Source of the DNA: an uncultured Marinilabiliaceae bacterium
Lineage (GTDB): Bacteria; Bacteroidota; Bacteroidia; Bacteroidales; Marinilabiliaceae
Assembly: GCA_905235955.1 (NCBI GenBank)
Contig: CAJONN010000089.1
Coordinates: 1 to 7,793 of the forward strand
Reading direction: 5' to 3'
DNA length: 7,793 nt
The notes under the pieces: generated by a model
What the model was told of the DNA's origin: nothing
Database searches by the model: none
What the model saw: only the letters and a program-made list of their open reading frames with translations
Made by a program: the position numbers and the translations under genes
In this document: positions 5,654-7,793 of the stretch, piece by piece
Numbering within the stretch: position 1 is the first letter of the stretch
How the letters are laid out: each line of letters opens with the position of its first letter

Positions 5654-6970
5654 ATGAAAGTTGTAGTTCTTTTCATTTTTCTTTTTTCATTGATAGGATA
5701 CGCCAATAGTCAATCAATAGCAGACACATTGCAAATACCTGACAGCGTATCAGCAACATCAGATAGCGCAACAATACTTACCAAGCGCAAACCCGAAAAG
5801 ATAAAGCTACGCAACGTGGTCGACAGCATTTTAAGCATAAACCCCATTGGTAGTGTTACAATATTTCCACCAATAACACAGAAAATAGAATATACCCCTA
5901 CCCTCACCTCGCTCAACAGACTGAAAGAGTATCAAGACTCGCTCTCAGCAGTGAGCAATGTACCCCACATAAGCACGCCAACAAGCCTACAACAGATGCA
6001 AATAAACTATATGGTGCAACACCCTGAAGTAGTGCAATATACATGGCGCGAAGTGCCCGAACCATGGAAAAACATACGCGAAGGACGCACCATACGCAAA
6101 GACAAACGTGCCGAGATGAAGCAAGTAGCAAAAATGCTAAACCAAGATGTTGACCTAATAGGCGACAGACAAATAAGAGACCTACCCAAAGAGGAAGAGT
6201 CGCCATGGAAGAACAAAGGAGAAGAAAACCTGCAGATGTCGCAGCTACACTTGGACAACTGGGCCAAAGGTGGTGAAAGTTCACTCAGCTTCATTAGCGA
6301 CTTCAGATACGTAGCAAAATACTTCAACGGCAAACATCAGTGGGAGAGCAACATAGTGCACAAACTGGGCTTTACACACACATCAACATTGGGCACCCGA
6401 GTGAGCGACGACGTATTAGACCTAAGCTCGAAATATGGCTACCAAGCTGTTAGCAAATGGTACTACTCATTTCTGAACACCGTAAAAACACAGCTCTTCA
6501 GAAACTACGCCAACAACGACAAAGAAAAAGAGAACCCAAAATCAGCATTCTTTTCGCCAGCCTACATACAATTTATATTTGGTATGGACTACAAGAACGA
6601 TAATTTCAGCCTCTTGCTCTCGCCCTATACCGCTGTAATGACCGTAGTGATGGACACTGCCACCATAGACCAAACAGCATACTCAATATCAGAAAACCGA
6701 CGTTCGACTACTGTTGATGGTTTTTCGATAACACTCAACTGGAAAAAAAACATTACCAATGACATAACATACACCACCAAAGGCGAACTCTTCTATGAGT
6801 ATTTTGAGAAAGATGGACAAAAACGCTTTGATTGGGAAAATATCGTCGACTTGCAAATAAATCGTTTCTTGACCACTCGTTTTTTGTTTGAGCTCAGATA
6901 CTACGACAATGAGAGCGATAAATTTCAGGTAAAAGAAAATATTAGTATTTCGTTCAAATATTCATTCTAA
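5654..6970 (+). CDS. DUF3078-like outer membrane beta-barrel protein
   Basis: A 438-residue protein of unknown function, probably an outer membrane barrel. The signal peptide covers about residues 1-19 (hydrophobic VVVLFIFLFSLIGYA, probable cleavage after ANS or nearby). Residues 20-195 are a polar, Ser/Thr- and Lys-rich N-terminal region. From about residue 198 the sequence matches my memory of DUF3078: LDNWAKGGESSLSF with W203 and the GG pair, followed by alternating amphipathic strands such as YQAVSKWYYSFLNTV and FSLLLSPYTAVMTVVMD. The chain ends in a strand finishing FKYSF, with the C-terminal aromatic residue typical of proteins inserted by the BAM machinery. The ATG at 5654 places the signal peptide correctly. 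The 86-bp gap from the upstream gene contains AATATTTG at 5604-5611, one mismatch from the -7 consensus. Terminator candidates follow the gene. Isoleucine is mostly ATA. The function is unknown; the family assignment is from pattern recognition. Confidence 0.85.
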   Translation: MKVVVLFIFLFSLIGYANSQSIADTLQIPDSVSATSDSATILTKRKPEKIKLRNVVDSILSINPIGSVTIFPPITQKIEYTPTLTSLNRLKEYQDSLSAVSNVPHISTPTSLQQMQINYMVQHPEVVQYTWREVPEPWKNIREGRTIRKDKRAEMKQVAKMLNQDVDLIGDRQIRDLPKEEESPWKNKGEENLQMSQLHLDNWAKGGESSLSFISDFRYVAKYFNGKHQWESNIVHKLGFTHTSTLGTRVSDDVLDLSSKYGYQAVSKWYYSFLNTVKTQLFRNYANNDKEKENPKSAFFSPAYIQFIFGMDYKNDNFSLLLSPYTAVMTVVMDTATIDQTAYSISENRRSTTVDGFSITLNWKKNITNDITYTTKGELFYEYFEKDGQKRFDWENIVDLQINRFLTTRFLFELRYYDNESDKFQVKENISISFKYSF

Positions 6971-6987
6971 AATTACATTGTGGCACA

Positions 6988-7017
6988 GTTATTGCATACG
7001 CAAATAACAGCGTTTTT
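6988..7017 (+). terminator. Weak hairpin plus T-run after the DUF3078-like gene
   Basis: GTTATTGC (6988-6995) pairs with GCAAATAAC (7000-7008) with one bulged A and a four-base loop. AGCG and five Ts (7013-7017) follow. It starts 18 bp after the stop codon. The stem is AT-rich, so it may be a weak or secondary terminator upstream of the stronger one at 7050-7082. Confidence 0.3.
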
Positions 7018-7049
7018 CATAATTTTAGAGTTTTTATTTGGTTAAGCAT

Positions 7050-7082
7050 AAAGCAGACAGCCGCGATGGTTGCCTGCTTTTT
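7050..7082 (+). terminator. Rho-independent terminator
   Basis: AAAGCAG (7050-7056) pairs with CTGCTTT (7074-7080) and CAGCC (7058-7062) with GGTTG (7068-7072), giving 12 pairs with one A-C mismatch and a GCGAT loop. The T-run is 7078-7082. It closes the rightward MORN/TonB-C and DUF3078-like transcription unit, 80 bp after the last stop. Confidence 0.8.
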
Positions 7083-7090
7083 GTGTATTT

Positions 7091-7275
7091 TTGAAGGATC
7101 TAAAGTTTGGCAAGTAGAAATATACTGAAAATAAGAGTCCTGAAGGGGCGAAAGAATTGTTTTGCTATGCGTTAAGTCTTTCGATCCTTCAGGACTAATA
7201 ATATAAGAAATACTTGATTAGTAGAGGATTACGCTGCGCTCCCCCCTGCCTATAATCTTTCGCCCCTTCGAGGCT
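7091..7275. repeat. REP-like intergenic repeat cluster, four motif copies
   Basis: Four copies of a motif near AGTCCTGAAGGGGCGAAAGA occur in the gene-free stretch 6971-7301. They are plus-strand at 7091-7105 (partial, GAAGGATCTAAAG) and 7136-7155, and minus-strand at 7177-7196 and 7256-7275. The middle pair forms an inverted repeat with 18 of 20 positions matching around a 21-nt loop, able to form a long hairpin. The last copy continues on the minus strand into a GC-rich tail (AGGCAGGGGGGAGCGCAGCG). This looks like the REP-type palindromic repeats seen between genes in Bacteroidota, some associated with IS200-like (RAYT) transposases; no transposase is present here. Being between convergent genes, the hairpin could also help end the leftward GH2 transcript. 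Confidence 0.7.
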
Positions 7276-7301
7276 ACTTTACTTACAAAACTTGAGATAT
7301 A

Positions 7302-7793
7302 TTATTGTATACCAAATTGTTTTTGTTGTGTTTCAACCTCTTCTAACGATTTGCGTCGTTCTTGCTCGGTCATTTTGCGAGGTACTACAGCAGGAACGTT
7401 GCCTTGTGAGCCACCGCTTTGTAATGTAGATTGTTCTGTGTAGCAATGATTTATGTCGGTTTTGATACTTCTGATTATCAATGTATCGGCTGTGGGCGCA
7501 TGTGGACCATCAAAAGTGGGACGTGCAATAATGCGGATTTCGCCAGCCTTGTGGGTACTGCGTACAAGCACTGGTGCGCTTCCCCATTCCACTTGGCGCG
7601 GATTGGCAGCAATTTCGGGTCCGCCGATGATTGTTCCTTCGCCCTCAACGGTGAAAGTTACGTGTTCAAAAGCCTGACGGCGGACGTTGCCATTGTCGTC
7701 GGTAACTTCTGCCACAACTACAATAAAATCAGAACCATCGGCTACCAACGGCTTGCCCATTTCGTCGGCATAAAGGCGCAGACGGGTGGAACG
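7302..7793 (-). CDS. C-terminal fragment of probable glycoside hydrolase family 2 (beta-galactosidase-like) protein
   Basis: The frame is open to the right window edge, so only the last 163 residues are visible, ending at TAA (7302-7304). The segment RLRLYADEMGKPLVADGSDF, then VVVAEVTDDNGNV, FTVEGEGTIIGGPEIAANP and LVRSTHKAGEIRIIARP is an Ig-like beta-sandwich. It matches the pattern of the C-terminal domain of Bacteroidota GH2 enzymes (ADGSD, V.D..G, F.V.G.G.I.G, then G.. .. A). The catalytic TIM barrel is outside the window, so substrate and catalytic residues cannot be judged. The last 45 residues are a polar tail rich in Gln and Glu (KMTEQERRKSLEEVETQQKQ), probably helical, which seems an extra beyond the Ig fold. 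Codon choice for isoleucine is mixed (3 ATA of 12), unlike the genes to its left. It may be another secreted polysaccharide-degrading enzyme with the same module. Confidence 0.75.
   Translation of the reverse strand, partial: RSTRLRLYADEMGKPLVADGSDFIVVVAEVTDDNGNVRRQAFEHVTFTVEGEGTIIGGPEIAANPRQVEWGSAPVLVRSTHKAGEIRIIARPTFDGPHAPTADTLIIRSIKTDINHCYTEQSTLQSGGSQGNVPAVVPRKMTEQERRKSLEEVETQQKQFGIQ

Noticed and set aside
5058..6333. Long minus-strand ORFs opposite the MORN/TonB-C and DUF3078-like genes
   Set aside because: Cys/Phe/Val-rich shadow translations of the real plus-strand genes, without recognisable motifs.
7083..7135. Possible small RNA between the terminator and the repeat cluster
   Set aside because: No -7 box and no terminator of its own could be found, and the only structure belongs to the repeat motif.
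1..7793. CRISPR array
   Set aside because: I looked for repeated GTTGTGA-type units with regular spacing and found only the anti-repeat of the tracrRNA, so any array must lie outside the window.

Overview
The window looks like a chromosomal segment from a member of the Bacteroidota, probably Bacteroidales. The reasons are AT-rich DNA, several exact matches to the TAnnTTTG -7 box of that phylum, no Shine-Dalgarno-led starts, and protein families typical of the group: a DUF3078-like outer membrane protein, a MORN/TonB-C-like exported protein, a long Cas9 and a GH2-type C-terminus. Taxonomy is inferred from these features only.

Layout: (1) 1-3176, minus strand: the first 1058 codons of a type II (probably II-C) cas9, cut by the left window edge before the PAM-interacting domain. 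(2) 3177-3312: a compact control region. It holds a cas9 promoter on the minus strand, a mirror-image promoter on the plus strand and, reading rightward, a tracrRNA of about 80 nt with anti-repeat, nexus hairpin and rho-independent terminator. No CRISPR array lies in the window; the anti-repeat predicts that its repeat starts close to GTTGTGAATTGCTTCAA. (3) 3354-3563: a possible small one-helix membrane protein. (4) 3724-4539: a Cof-type HAD phosphatase, converging on a 57-codon, extremely acidic ORF (4543-4716, minus) that has a perfect 9-bp-arm palindrome just upstream of its start. (5) 4899-5567 and 5654-6970: two exported envelope proteins on the plus strand, one MORN/TonB-C-like and one a DUF3078-like outer membrane barrel. 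(6) 6971-7301: a 331-bp gene-free stretch with a strong terminator and four copies of a REP-like motif in an interleaved inverted arrangement. (7) 7302-7793, minus strand: the C-terminal 163 residues of a probable glycoside hydrolase family 2 enzyme, cut by the right edge.

The cas9 and tracrRNA pair is the main functional unit: Cas9 and its guide scaffold RNA are expressed divergently from promoters whose -7 boxes are only 12 bp apart. The other genes look like ordinary chromosomal genes with no visible CRISPR link. The HAD phosphatase and the two envelope genes share a marked preference for ATA isoleucine codons that the flanking minus-strand genes lack.
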